Numbered from the stretch's first letter, positions 28,531 to 39,062 are shown. The stretch is 64,000 bases of DNA from Microbacterium proteolyticum (GCF_014192415.1 NZ_JACHXY010000001.1:1364001-1428000); one strand, 5' to 3'. Program-made: numbers and translations. The notes: a model not told the origin generated them from the letters alone.

Positions 28531-29270
28531 GCGTGCTCGACGTCCGCGGCGTGCGCAAGGCCTTCGGCGATCACGTCGTGCTCGACGGCATCGACCTCGC
28601 GATCGACCAGCACGAGGTCGTCGTGCTCATCGGCGCCTCGGGGTCTGGCAAGTCGACGCTGCTGCGCACCATCAACCTCATCGAGCGTGTCGACGACGGC
28701 CAGGTCCTGCTGAACGGCGACGACCTGACCGATCCCACGGTCGACCAGGATGCCGCTCGGGCTCGTATCGGCGTCGTCTCCCAGCACTTCAACCTCTTCC
28801 CGCACCTGCGCGTGATCGACAACGTCACGCTCGCCGCGCGCAAAGTGCACCGGATGCCGAAAGCCGACGCCTACGCCCGCGGGACCGAACTGCTCGAGCA
28901 GCTCGGCCTCGGGGTCAAGGCACGCGAGTTCCCCGACCGACTGTCGGGCGGCCAGCAGCAGCGCGTTGCGATCGTGCGCGCGGTGATGACCGACCCCGAG
29001 CTGCTGCTGCTCGACGAGATCACGTCGGCGCTGGACCCGCAGCTCGTCGGCGAGGTGCTCGACTTGGTGCGGGTGCTGCGCGCCCGCGGGTCGACCATGC
29101 TCATGGCGACGCACGAGATGTCGTTCGCGCGCGAGGTGGCCGACCGGATCGTCTTCATGAAGGGCGGACGCATCGTCGAGCAGGGCACGCCCGCGCAGAT
29201 CCTCGACGCTCCGCAGAACCCCGACACCATCGCTTTCCTCGAGCGCGAACGCCGGGGCGGCGCCCTGTAG
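28527..29270 (+). CDS. Polar amino acid ABC transporter, ATPase
   Basis: A 247-residue ATPase. The Walker A GASGSGKST is at 36-44, the signature LSGGQQQR near 139-146, and Walker B LLLLDE at 159-164, followed by ITSALDPQLVGEV and the H-loop (MATHEMSFA). DEITSALD in place of DEPTSALD is a known variant in this subfamily. The GTG start overlaps the permease stop by four bases. Powers uptake by the two preceding proteins. Confidence 0.95.
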   Translation: MSVLDVRGVRKAFGDHVVLDGIDLAIDQHEVVVLIGASGSGKSTLLRTINLIERVDDGQVLLNGDDLTDPTVDQDAARARIGVVSQHFNLFPHLRVIDNVTLAARKVHRMPKADAYARGTELLEQLGLGVKAREFPDRLSGGQQQRVAIVRAVMTDPELLLLDEITSALDPQLVGEVLDLVRVLRARGSTMLMATHEMSFAREVADRIVFMKGGRIVEQGTPAQILDAPQNPDTIAFLERERRGGAL

Positions 29271-29285
29271 CTCGCGGGCGCGCCA

Positions 29286-29326
29286 CGACACCGGATGCCG
29301 CCCCCAATAGCCGGCATCCGGTGTCG
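29286..29326 (+). terminator. Terminator of the amino acid ABC operon
   Basis: CGACACCGGATGCC and GGCATCCGGTGTCG form a perfect 14-bp stem around a 13-base loop, 15 bases after the ATPase stop. The stem is built from the GGATGCC/GGCATCC heptamer common in this DNA. Confidence 0.75.
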
Positions 29327-29330
29327 CCTG

Positions 29331-29356
29331 CCGGGGAGGGGTCACCCCCTCCCCGG
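29331..29356 (-). terminator. Terminator of the chaplin-like surface protein gene
   Basis: CCGGGGAGGGG and CCCCTCCCCGG pair perfectly over 11 bp with a 4-base loop. It lies just beyond the stop codon of the leftward surface protein gene, back to back with the ABC operon terminator. Confidence 0.65.
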
Positions 29357-29366
29357 GGTCTGTGCG

Positions 29367-31241
29367 TCAGGCGGTCGCGCGGTGACGACGCAGCAGCAGC
29401 GCGCCTCCCAGGAGGAGTGCCAGCAAGCCCGCCAGCCCGAGGCCGGCGGCGGCCGACCCATCAGCTCCCGTGACGGCGAGCGTCTTGCCGGTGGCCGTGG
29501 CCGTGCCCGACGCGACGGGAGCCGCGGCCGAGTACGACGTCGCCGAGACCGACGCGATGGAGCCCGTCACCGGCGTGGTTTTGCCGGGGGTGCCGGGGGT
29601 GCCGGGGTTTCCGGGTGTTCCGGATGTGCCGGGCGTTCCGGGGTTGCCAGGTGTTCCCGGGTTGCCGGGGTTACCGGGAGTCCCGGGTGTTCCCGGGGTG
29701 CCGGGATTTCCGGGTGTTCCGGGTGTTCCGGGGGTGCCAGGTGTTCCGGGGATGCCGGGCGTTCCAGGGTTGCCGGGAGTCCCGGGTGTTCCCGGAGTGC
29801 CGGGATTGCCGGGCGTCCCGGGGTTGCCAGGCGTCCCCGGCGTCCCCGGGTGACCAGGCGTCCCCGGGGTACCCGGCGTTCCGGTGTTCGAACCGACCGT
29901 TGTGCTGTCACCGATCACCGACACGGCGTTGCCGCCGATCGTGACGGGCAGGCTGATCGGAACGATCAGCTGGTTGCCGCCGAGGATGCTGTCGCTCCCG
30001 TCGGTCGAGATACCGCCCAGCAGGCCGCCCGAGGTGCCGCCAGTGGTGGTGGCATCCTTCGAGGTGCTGTCGCCGATCACCGAGACGGCGTTGCCGCCGA
30101 TGGTGACGGGAACGGAGATCGGCAGGATCGCCTGGTTGCCGCCGAGGATGCTGTCGCTTCCGTCCGTGGTCACGTCGCCGATGCCCGCGCCGGTGGTGCC
30201 GCCCGTGGTGGTGGCGCCTTCGGTGGAGCTGTCGCCGATCACCGAGACGGCGTTTCCGCCGATGGTGACGGGCAGCGATACCGGGGTGACGAGCTGGTTG
30301 CCGCCGAGCAGGCTGTCGGTGCCGTCGGTGGTGACGTCGCCGCCCGCGCCGGAGCCGCTCGTGCCGCCGGTGGTGGTGGCATCCTTCGACGTGCTGTCGC
30401 CGATCACCGAGACCGCGTTGCCACCGATGGTGACGGGCAGCGAGATCGGGGTGACGAGCTGGTTGCCGCCGAGCAGGCTCTCGGTGCCGTCGGTCGTGAC
30501 GTCGCCGCCTCCACCGGAGCCCGAGTGGCCGGTGCCGGAGTGCCCCGTGCTGGGGTGGCCGGTGCTCGGGTGGCCTATGCCGCTCGTGCCGCCCGTGGTG
30601 GTGGTATCCGAGGTGGTGCTGTCGCCGATCACCGAGACGGCGTTGCCACCGATGGTGACGGGCACCGCAACCGGCACGACGGCTTGGTTGCCGCCAAGCA
30701 GGCTGTCGGATCCGTCGGTCTGCACATCGCCGCTGGAGCCCGAGCCGGACGATCCGCCCGTGGTGGTGGCATCCGAGGTGGTGCTGTCGCCGATCACCGA
30801 GATGGCGTTGCCGCCGACGGTGACGGGAACCTCGACCGACACGATGCCCTGGTTGCCGCCGAGCAGGCTGTCCGACCCGTCAGTGGTCACGTCGCCACCC
30901 GAGCGGGAACCGCCGCCGTCGTGGCCGGAGCCACCCGAGCTGGAGCCGCCACCGTCGTGGCCGGAGCCACCGTGCCCGGAACCACCGTGCCCGGAGCCGC
31001 TGTCGCCCGAGTCGGACGATCCACCGGTCGTGGTGGCATCCGAGGTGTGGCTGTCGCCGATCACCGAGACGGCATTGCCGCCGACGGTGACGGGCAGGTC
31101 GACCGAGACGAGGGCCTGGTCGCCCGAGAGTAGTCCGCCTGCTCCCGAGGTGTCTGCGGCATTCGCGATGCCGCATCCGAGAACGGCCAAGCCGCTCCCG
31201 ACGAGCGCGCCCCAGAGGGCACGCGAGTAGAATTTGCGCAT
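29367..31241 (-). CDS. Sortase-anchored surface protein with seven chaplin-like repeats and a collagen-like stalk
   Basis: A 624-residue protein. A signal peptide (about 1-28, ending GIANA) is followed by seven repeats at about 35-450, each carrying L-L-G-G-N-Q, P-V-T-x-G-G-N-A and V-S-V-I-G-D-S. This matches the hydrophobic beta-forming core of streptomycete chaplins, but the cysteines of classical chaplins are replaced by glycine. Linkers are Gly/Ser/Thr-rich, two with repeated [10 protein letters not shown] or GHPSTGHSG blocks. Residues about 454-554 are uninterrupted Gly-X-Y triplets (mainly GTP, also GNP), a collagen-like rod. The end has a sortase signal LAVTG at 588-592, a membrane helix and RRHR. 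The plan suggests an amyloid-like, wall-attached adhesin or coat protein. Repeat copy number may vary between strains. Confidence 0.85.
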   Translation of the reverse strand: MRKFYSRALWGALVGSGLAVLGCGIANAADTSGAGGLLSGDQALVSVDLPVTVGGNAVSVIGDSHTSDATTTGGSSDSGDSGSGHGGSGHGGSGHDGGGSSSGGSGHDGGGSRSGGDVTTDGSDSLLGGNQGIVSVEVPVTVGGNAISVIGDSTTSDATTTGGSSGSGSSGDVQTDGSDSLLGGNQAVVPVAVPVTIGGNAVSVIGDSTTSDTTTTGGTSGIGHPSTGHPSTGHSGTGHSGSGGGGDVTTDGTESLLGGNQLVTPISLPVTIGGNAVSVIGDSTSKDATTTGGTSGSGAGGDVTTDGTDSLLGGNQLVTPVSLPVTIGGNAVSVIGDSSTEGATTTGGTTGAGIGDVTTDGSDSILGGNQAILPISVPVTIGGNAVSVIGDSTSKDATTTGGTSGGLLGGISTDGSDSILGGNQLIVPISLPVTIGGNAVSVIGDSTTVGSNTGTPGTPGTPGHPGTPGTPGNPGTPGNPGTPGTPGTPGNPGTPGIPGTPGTPGTPGTPGNPGTPGTPGTPGNPGNPGTPGNPGTPGTSGTPGNPGTPGTPGKTTPVTGSIASVSATSYSAAAPVASGTATATGKTLAVTGADGSAAAGLGLAGLLALLLGGALLLRRHRATA

Positions 31242-31319
31242 GAGAATTTCTCCTGTAGATGAGTGAGGGTGCGCGAACGCGCGGGGTCGTCTGCCGTGCA
31301 GAGCACGGCGCGACCGGCC

Positions 31320-32618
31320 TCAGTCAGGAGAAGCGTCGGTGTCGTAGACGGGGATGCCGGGGAGGTCGTCGTCGACGTCGCCCCCGCGAGCGAGAAGTGT
31401 CAGCGCGAACGAGAGCGCGCCGTGATCGGCGGTGGCGGCGGTGGTTCCTACCGCTCCCGAACCTGCGGATGCCGAGGATCCGGCGCCGGTGCTGACCCCA
31501 AGCGCTGCGGGAGCGGCGTCTTGGGAGCCCAGAGGGGTGGCGGGTGCGTCGGTGGAGGAGGGGGCGGATGCCGGGGCCACAGCCTCGAAATAGCGCGCGA
31601 CCTGCGCAACCGACGTCGCCACGCGTGTCGTTGCGGCCGCGGCCGAAACGGCGGGGCCCGGGGGAGCCGTCACCGTCTCGAGAGCCTCCGGTACGGCCGG
31701 CGCCGGGATGTCCGAGGGTTCCGCCGGCGGCGTCACGGGACGAGCCGTGACGCCGGGTGCAGGGGAGGGCACCTCGCCTCCGTCGCCGGGGAGCGACGGG
31801 ACGACCGGGGCGATCTCGGGCGCCGTACCGACGACGACCGGGAGCGTTTCGTCGACAGCCCCGGCCACGCCGGTGACGATGCCACCCAGGCCGGTCTGCT
31901 CGACGATGGGACCGAGGATGGGGAGGGATTCGGTCGTGTCGACGACCGGGTCGACGATCGCGCCCACGACGCCCGAGGAAGCTACGTCGGTAACGACGCC
32001 TGCCACGGTGCCGACCGTGCCGCGTACGAGCGTGTCAGCGGTGTCCACGAGGGCAGGGGCCGTGTCGGTGACGACTCCGGCCACGGGGGAGACGAGCTGC
32101 GCCACGGGGGCCGTGACGGCCTCGGTGACGGGTTCGACCGTGTCGGCGACGAGGCTGGCGACCGGCGTGACGACGTCGTCGGCAACCGGCTCGATGACGG
32201 CGGTGGCCACCGGTTCGACGACGGCGGTCGCGACGGGTCGAACCACCTCGGAGACGACGGGTTCGACGGCCTTTTTGACCGGCTCCACGGTCTCGACGAC
32301 CGGCTCGACTGCCCGGGTGACGGGTTCCGCCGTTCGAGCGACCGGATCCGCGGCGTCGCTGGCCGCCGGCTCCGAGACGGTTTTCGCGACCGGCTCCACA
32401 ACGGCGGTCGCAACCGGTTCCACGACGTCTCCGGCGGTGTCGGTCACGCCGTTCACCGTCGATCCGACGGCCCCCAGCAGACCCGACCCGGAGTCGTCCG
32501 CGGAGGCCGACGTCGAGGTGGCGAAGAGCGAGAGCACGGCGATGGCGACGGACACGAGCACACCGAGCAGGAACACGCGCAGAGTGCGCGGCATCCCCGT
32601 CCTCAGCGTGGCATCCAT
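31320..32618 (-). CDS. Secreted repetitive Val/Pro/Thr-rich protein
   Basis: A 432-residue protein from an ATG preceded by a GGGGGG-type site; the frame extends 78 codons further but without signal-peptide logic. The signal peptide covers about residues 10-40 (VFLLGVLVSVAIAVLSLFA). Residues about 50-200 are imperfect seven-residue units such as EPVATAV, EPVVETV and EPVKKAV, predicted amphipathic and possibly extended or coiled. The remainder is Pro/Ala/Thr-rich and the C-terminus is acidic (DVDDDLPG). No sortase signal or membrane anchor is seen, so it is released or non-covalently bound. Family unknown. It is upstream of and co-oriented with the chaplin-like gene, 78 bases apart. Confidence 0.7.
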   Translation of the reverse strand: MDATLRTGMPRTLRVFLLGVLVSVAIAVLSLFATSTSASADDSGSGLLGAVGSTVNGVTDTAGDVVEPVATAVVEPVAKTVSEPAASDAADPVARTAEPVTRAVEPVVETVEPVKKAVEPVVSEVVRPVATAVVEPVATAVIEPVADDVVTPVASLVADTVEPVTEAVTAPVAQLVSPVAGVVTDTAPALVDTADTLVRGTVGTVAGVVTDVASSGVVGAIVDPVVDTTESLPILGPIVEQTGLGGIVTGVAGAVDETLPVVVGTAPEIAPVVPSLPGDGGEVPSPAPGVTARPVTPPAEPSDIPAPAVPEALETVTAPPGPAVSAAAATTRVATSVAQVARYFEAVAPASAPSSTDAPATPLGSQDAAPAALGVSTGAGSSASAGSGAVGTTAATADHGALSFALTLLARGGDVDDDLPGIPVYDTDASPD

Positions 32619-32803
32619 GATTCGCCCCCCAAGGTGAATCGTCGGTGACTCCAGGTCGGCGACGATACGCCTGGATCCACGCGGGCGAAAGAGGGCGGGT
32701 GAACCACCAGTAGTGCTTACGTAACGAGATGGTGGCGCGGCGACACGCCCAGGTGTCGGGAGATTTGACATCGGATGCCGTGCGTCAGTAGACCGACGCC
32801 GAG

Positions 32804-33015
32804 TTATCCCCCGAGTTGTACACATGCATTTGTCAAGTCGAGCAACCTTCAAGGCCTACTTCAACCGGGATTTCCCCACACAACCTGTGGACAAACAAAT
32901 CCCAGGTGAGACGGTACATGCAGCGCTAAATCCACAGTCATCCACCGACTTGTCCACAGGAGTTGTGCACAGAGACTGCGGCGTTTCCCGCACACTCTCC
33001 ACAGAGTTATCCACA
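32804..33015. promoter_or_regulatory. Cluster of DnaA-box-like 9-mers upstream of dnaB
   Basis: Perfect actinobacterial boxes TTGTCCACA occur at 32950-32958 and, on the other strand, at 32886-32894; a perfect TTATCCACA is at 33007-33015. Weaker relatives are TTATCCCCC (32804), TTGTACACA (32816), TTCCCCACA (32872), AAATCCACA (32928), TTGTGCACA (32963) and CTCTCCACA (32995). The stretch is locally A+T-richer than its surroundings. dnaA and dnaN are not in the window, so this is probably not oriC itself but a DnaA-binding regulatory or titration site in front of dnaB. The rest of the 32619-33209 gap has no gene. Confidence 0.7.
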
Positions 33016-33209
33016 GGCACATTTGCGTGTGTCGAGGGTGGTATCTACCGTGGGGGCAGCCCCTCGGGCATCCCTGTCACACTGCCGCGCGCGTCGATGT
33101 CGGACGTCAGTGATCAGATGCTCCCGAGGTCGTTCCACCTCTCGCCATCGCATCCTTCGCGCGCGCGTGAGGGGGGCGCAGGGGCGGCCCGAGAGCAGAA
33201 GGAGAGCCC

Positions 33210-34577
33210 GTGTCGATCGCTGACATCGCCGAGGAGCGTCTCGGAAAAGCGCCGCGTCCCGAGCGCACGCCCCCGCACGACATCCTCGCCGAGCAGAGTG
33301 CGCTGGGCGGCATGCTGCTGTCGAAAGATGCGGTGGCCGATGTCATCGAAACGCTCCGCGGCGGCGACTTCTACGTGCCGAAGCACGAGCTGATCTTCGA
33401 GGCCATCCTCACCCTCTATTCGCACGGTGAACCGACCGACGTCGTCGCCGTGACCGACGAGCTCATCAAGACCGGCGAGCTGCAGCGAGCCGGGGGAGCG
33501 GACTACCTCCACACGCTCACCTCGATCGTGCCCACCGCGGCCAACGCGGGCTACTACGCCTCGATCGTCGCCGAGCGCGCGCTGCTGCGTCGCCTCGTCG
33601 AGGCCGGCACGCGCATCGTGCAGATGGGCTACGCCGGCGAGGGCGATCCGGTCGATCTCGTCAACAGCGCCCAGGCCGAGATCTATAACGTCTCGGGCGA
33701 CGACAGCGCCGATGACTACATCCCCCTGACGATGGCGGTGGATGCCGCGGTCGAAGAGATCGAAGCCGCTCGCGGTCGCGACGGGTCGATGACCGGCATC
33801 CCCACCGGCTTCGCCGGTCTCGACCAGCTCACGAATGGTCTGCACCCGGGCCAGATGATCGTGCTCGCCGCGCGCCCCGCCATGGGTAAGTCGACGCTCG
33901 CGCTCGACTTCGCCCGCGCCGCCGCGATCAAGTCGAACGCGCCGTGCATCTTCTTCTCGCTCGAGATGGGCCGCTCCGAGATCGCCATGCGCCTCCTCAG
34001 CGCCGAGGGGTCGATCCCGCTGCAGAGCATGCGCAAGGGAACGCTCGACTCGCGCGACTGGACCACCGTCGCCTCCACGCGCGGTCGCATCAACGACGCC
34101 CCGCTCTACATCGACGACAGCCCGAACATGACGCTGGTGGAGATCCGGGCGAAGTGCCGCCGGTTGAAGCAGCGCGAGGGTCTGAAGATGGTCGTCATCG
34201 ACTACCTGCAGCTGCTCACGAGTGGTAAGCGCGTGGAGTCGCGCCAGCAGGAGGTCAGCGAGTTCTCGCGTGCGCTGAAGCTGATGGCGAAGGAGCTGCA
34301 GGTTCCCGTCATCGCGCTGTCGCAGCTGAACCGTGGCGCCGAGCAGCGCGCCGACAAGAAGCCGGCGCTTTCCGACCTGCGTGAGTCGGGCTCGATCGAG
34401 CAGGATGCCGACATGGTGGTGCTGCTGCACCGCGAGGCCGCGTACGAGAAGGACTCGCCGCGCGCGGGCGAGGCGGATCTGATCGTGGCGAAGCACCGTA
34501 ACGGCCCGACCGACACGATCACGGTGGCGTTCCAGGGGCACTATTCGCGGTTCGCGGATATGGCGCCGGGGATGTAG
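33210..34577 (+). CDS. dnaB: Replicative DNA helicase DnaB
   Basis: A 455-residue hexameric helicase. The N-terminal domain begins at PPHDILAEQSALGGMLLS, followed by the RecA-like domain with Walker A ARPAMGKST (Lys227 at the centre). IFFSLEMGRSEIAMRLL and VVIDYLQLL (Walker B) follow, then SQLNRGAEQR and LRESGSIEQDAD. It is intein-free and of normal length. The GTG start follows AGAAGGAGAGCCC. The gene is separate from the rpsF operon and has its own region of DnaA boxes. A second, broken copy of its last third lies at about 38.6-39.1 kb. Confidence 0.97.
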   Translation: MSIADIAEERLGKAPRPERTPPHDILAEQSALGGMLLSKDAVADVIETLRGGDFYVPKHELIFEAILTLYSHGEPTDVVAVTDELIKTGELQRAGGADYLHTLTSIVPTAANAGYYASIVAERALLRRLVEAGTRIVQMGYAGEGDPVDLVNSAQAEIYNVSGDDSADDYIPLTMAVDAAVEEIEAARGRDGSMTGIPTGFAGLDQLTNGLHPGQMIVLAARPAMGKSTLALDFARAAAIKSNAPCIFFSLEMGRSEIAMRLLSAEGSIPLQSMRKGTLDSRDWTTVASTRGRINDAPLYIDDSPNMTLVEIRAKCRRLKQREGLKMVVIDYLQLLTSGKRVESRQQEVSEFSRALKLMAKELQVPVIALSQLNRGAEQRADKKPALSDLRESGSIEQDADMVVLLHREAAYEKDSPRAGEADLIVAKHRNGPTDTITVAFQGHYSRFADMAPGM

Positions 34578-34584
34578 CTGTCCG

Positions 34585-36486
<1,902 letters not shown>

Positions 36487-36515
36487 TTACGCGCGGGCCA
36501 CCGCGCCGTGGGATG

Positions 36516-36589
36516 CCCTGTCAGTACACGTCACGCCCGAGACTCCCTCCTCTGCGCGGGAGGCAGTTCAGTGGTGATGTCTGACAGGG
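36516..36589. promoter_or_regulatory. 9-bp inverted repeat in the XRE/CMD divergent region
   Basis: CCCTGTCAG (36516-36524) and CTGACAGGG (36581-36589) are perfect inverted arms 56 bases apart; the right arm touches the ribosome-binding site of the CMD gene. They are candidate paired operators for the MmyB-type regulator. Confidence 0.4.
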
Positions 36590-36597
36590 AGGACAGC

Positions 36598-36933
36598 ATG
36601 ACCGTAGAGCAGAACGGATGGACCGGAGGGCAGCGCACCTTCGGAGACTTCGCACCGGGCCTCGTCCACTACACCGACAGGGTGCTGTTCGACGAGGTGT
36701 GGGAGCGCAGCGACCTCTCCCCGCGTGACCGGAGCCTCGTCACCGTCGCCGCGCTGACCGCGATGGGCCGGACCGATCAGCTGCGATTCCACCTCGACTA
36801 CGCCCGCACGAACGGGGTCACCACCGAGGAGCTAAAGGAAGCGATCCTCCACCTCGCGTTCTACACGGGCTGGCCCAACGGCATGGCCGCGATGACGGTG
36901 TTGAAAGACATCACCGACGAGACGGACGGTTGA
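36598..36933 (+). CDS. Carboxymuconolactone decarboxylase family protein
   Basis: A 111-residue all-helical CMD-fold protein containing LSPRDRSLVTVAALTAMGRTDQLRFHLDYARTNG and EAILHLAFYTGWPNGM. The AhpD-type CxxC pair is absent, so it resembles the decarboxylase-like branch rather than a peroxidase. The ATG follows AGGGAGGACAGC. The cupin gene begins one base after its stop codon, so the two are co-translated. Likely involved in oxidoreductive or aromatic metabolism together with the divergent aldo/keto reductase. Confidence 0.85.
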   Translation: MTVEQNGWTGGQRTFGDFAPGLVHYTDRVLFDEVWERSDLSPRDRSLVTVAALTAMGRTDQLRFHLDYARTNGVTTEELKEAILHLAFYTGWPNGMAAMTVLKDITDETDG

Positions 36934-36934
36934 G

Positions 36935-37330
36935 ATGACATTCGACAGCCTCTTTCCGCGCGAGCAGACCTACCTTGCTCCCCTCGCGATTGTCGGAATG
37001 AGCATCGCAAATGTCACCTTCGAGCCGGGATGCCGCAACAACTGGCACCGTCACAACGCCACCGCCGGTGGGGGTCAGATCCTGCTCGCGACGGCCGGCC
37101 GCGGTTGGTACCAGGCGGAGGGCGATGAGCCCGTCAGCCTCACCCCCGGCACGGTCATCGTGATCCCCGCCGGCACGAAGCACTGTCACGGCGCCAAGGC
37201 CGACTCGTGGTTCAGTCACGTCGCCATCGCCGTGCCGGGCGAGAATACCTCGAACGAGTGGCTCGAGCCCGTCGCCGACGATTACTACGACGCGCTTCAC
37301 CCGGAGCCGGGCAGCAAATCGGCAGGCTGA
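36935..37330 (+). CDS. Cupin domain protein
   Basis: A 131-residue single cupin. Motif 1 is NNWHRHNATAGGGQILLATAGRGWYQ, giving the HxH metal ligands, and motif 2 is IPAGTKHCHGAK. This arrangement is common in small cupins found as partners of CMD proteins in quinone or carbonyl metabolism. It directly follows the CMD gene. No specific reaction can be inferred. Confidence 0.85.
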   Translation: MTFDSLFPREQTYLAPLAIVGMSIANVTFEPGCRNNWHRHNATAGGGQILLATAGRGWYQAEGDEPVSLTPGTVIVIPAGTKHCHGAKADSWFSHVAIAVPGENTSNEWLEPVADDYYDALHPEPGSKSAG

Positions 37331-37513
37331 GGGCAAGGTCGGTGAGTCGTCTTGGGTCGTCTGAAAGCAGCGCCCGTCGCGCGCCGGAGACGTCCACTTG
37401 GGGGCATATTGACCGCGACGTCAGTCGGGTGGATGCTCAGTGCGGAGCGCGTAAGTTGCGTGCGATCAGAGACCACGCCGCGTCGTTCCTGTCACACGAA
37501 GGAGTGGGGACAC

Positions 37514-37774
37514 ATGGCCGGCACACTGAACAGGCAGTACGTCGAGGAACACCTGGGCGCACACAACTACGAATCGTTCGGGCGCAGCATCGTTGCGGCG
37601 GTGATGGAGGAAGCGCTCGATCAGATGAGCGATAAGGATGCCGCATTCGACGGGGGATTCAGGATGGACGTCGAGACGGTGCTCGAAGCCACGGGGTCTG
37701 GATGCACGTGGCTCGTCATGATCGTGAACGGGAAGAAGGTGCGGATTCATCAGCCGCCGATCATGTCGTACTGA
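37514..37774 (+). CDS. Small conserved hypothetical protein, 86 aa
   Basis: ATG preceded by GAAGGAGTGGGGACAC. The peptide begins MAGTLNRQYVEEHLGAHNYE, has a helical central part, and ends with a beta-like stretch (GCTWLVMIVNGKKVRIHQPP). No signal peptide or membrane helix. I do not recognise the family. It stands alone with about 180 bases of gene-free sequence on each side. Confidence 0.5.
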   Translation: MAGTLNRQYVEEHLGAHNYESFGRSIVAAVMEEALDQMSDKDAAFDGGFRMDVETVLEATGSGCTWLVMIVNGKKVRIHQPPIMSY

Positions 37775-37956
37775 GGCGCGGCTCTTCGCATTGCGAGCGG
37801 CAGGGAGCGCGGCATCGGCCGGGGCCGCGCTGCCTTGCCGCGGACTTGTCGTGCAGGGCGGTGACGAGATGGTGGGCGCGACCGCCCGTGCCCTGTCGGC
37901 GCTCCGGTGACCGCGCTAGCCTGACGCCACTACCGCCCGCGTCGAGGGAGATCGCC

Positions 37957-38517
37957 ATGACCCAACCGCTTCGCTACGGCATCAACGTCACCCTCGATGG
38001 GTGCGTCCACCACGAGGCGGGCTTGCCTCCCGATGCCGAATCGATGGCGTTCTGGACCGACGAACTGCGCCGCTCCGACGCCCTGCTCTACGGCCGCGCG
38101 ACGTACGAGCTGATGGAGTCGGCCTGGCGCCGGCCGGAGTCGGGGGAGTGGCCCGACTGGATGCATGCCAGCGAGGTCGCCTTCTCGGAGGTCATGGACC
38201 CGATACGGAAGTACATCGTGTCGACGGAATTGGATGCCGTGGATTGGAACGCTTCGCTCGTGCGGGGTGACCTTGCCGCGGCCGTCAAGGAGTTGAAGGC
38301 GCAGCCGGGGAGGGGGATCTCGGTGGGTGGGGTGCGGTTGCCGGCGGCGCTCGCGAACCTCGGGCTGATCGATGAGTTCACGTTCGTTGTGCACCCGGTG
38401 GTCGCGGGGCGGGGGCCGCGGTTGTTGGAGGGGGTGCGGGAGCAGGTGGCGTTGGAGTTAGAGGAGCGGCGGGAGTTCGCGTCGGGGGTCGTGGTGGAGC
38501 GGTACCGCGGGGTTTGA
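37957..38517 (+). CDS. Dihydrofolate reductase-fold (RibD-like) protein
   Basis: A 186-residue protein of the RibD C-terminal/YyaP group: MTQPLRYGINVTLDGCVHHE, LLYGRATYELMESAW, KYIVSTELD and the closing GISVGGVRLPAALANLGLIDEF with FVVHPVVAGRGPRLL. It has the fold of dihydrofolate reductase and binds a nicotinamide cofactor; its substrate is unknown. Starts after a GAGGGAG site. It is the last native-looking gene before the dnaB remnant and the low-G+C island. Confidence 0.85.
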   Translation: MTQPLRYGINVTLDGCVHHEAGLPPDAESMAFWTDELRRSDALLYGRATYELMESAWRRPESGEWPDWMHASEVAFSEVMDPIRKYIVSTELDAVDWNASLVRGDLAAAVKELKAQPGRGISVGGVRLPAALANLGLIDEFTFVVHPVVAGRGPRLLEGVREQVALELEERREFASGVVVERYRGV

Positions 38518-38574
38518 TGCGTCGGGTGCGCGACCCTGTCGGCGAGGGCACCGCGGGGGTCCGCGGCCGCGTTC

Positions 38575-39062
38575 GACTTGCCCGACTGAACAACTGTGGC
38601 CTCCACGCGCGGTCGCATCAACGACGCCCCCCTCTATATCGACGACAGCCCCAATATGACGCTGGTCGAGATCCGGGCGAAGTGCCGCCGGTTGAAGCAG
38701 CGCGAGGGCCTGAAGTTGGTCGTCATCGACTACCTGCAGTTGCTCACGAGCGGTAAGCGCGTCGAGTCCCGCCAGCAGGAGGTCAGCGAGTTCTCGCGTG
38801 CCCTGAAACTGATGGCGAAGGAGCTGCAGGTTCCCGTCATCACCCTGTCGCAGCTGAACCGTGGCGCCGAGCAGCGCGCCGACAAGGAGCCGGCGCTTTC
38901 CGACCTGCGGGAGTCGGGCTCGATCGAGCAGGGCGCCGACATGATGGTGCTGCTCCGCGAGCCGCGTACGAAAAAGACAGCCAGTGTGCGGGTGAGGCGT
39001 ACTTGATCGTGGCGAGGCACCGTAACGGGCCGACGGACACGATCACCGTGGCGTTCCAGTGG
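38575..39062 (+). pseudogene. dnaB: Truncated second copy of the 3' third of dnaB
   Basis: This stretch matches dnaB from about 34050 to 34536. Counted by eye, identity is roughly 93-94% over the first ~187 bases, and most differences are at third codon positions. The start of the gene, including Walker A, is missing. Small deletions near 38950-38975 break the frame, which ends at 39006, while homology resumes and continues to about 39060. The mostly synonymous differences suggest this piece evolved for some time as part of a working dnaB, probably in a related strain, before being stranded. It marks the left edge of the low-G+C island. Confidence 0.85.

Noticed and set aside
29578-29880. The Gly-X-Y-encoding stretch as a CRISPR array or tandem-repeat element
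   Set aside because: The repeats are 9-18 bases, in frame and protein-coding, without spacers; they are explained by the collagen-like segment.
29295-31133. Long plus-strand frames (612 and 448 codons) opposite the chaplin-like gene
   Set aside because: They mirror the repeats of the real gene; they lack a signal peptide or recognisable domain, while the minus strand has a signal peptide, chaplin core and sortase motif.
32804-33015. DnaA-box cluster as the chromosomal origin oriC
   Set aside because: dnaA and dnaN, which flank oriC in actinobacteria, are absent here; kept as a secondary DnaA-binding region instead.
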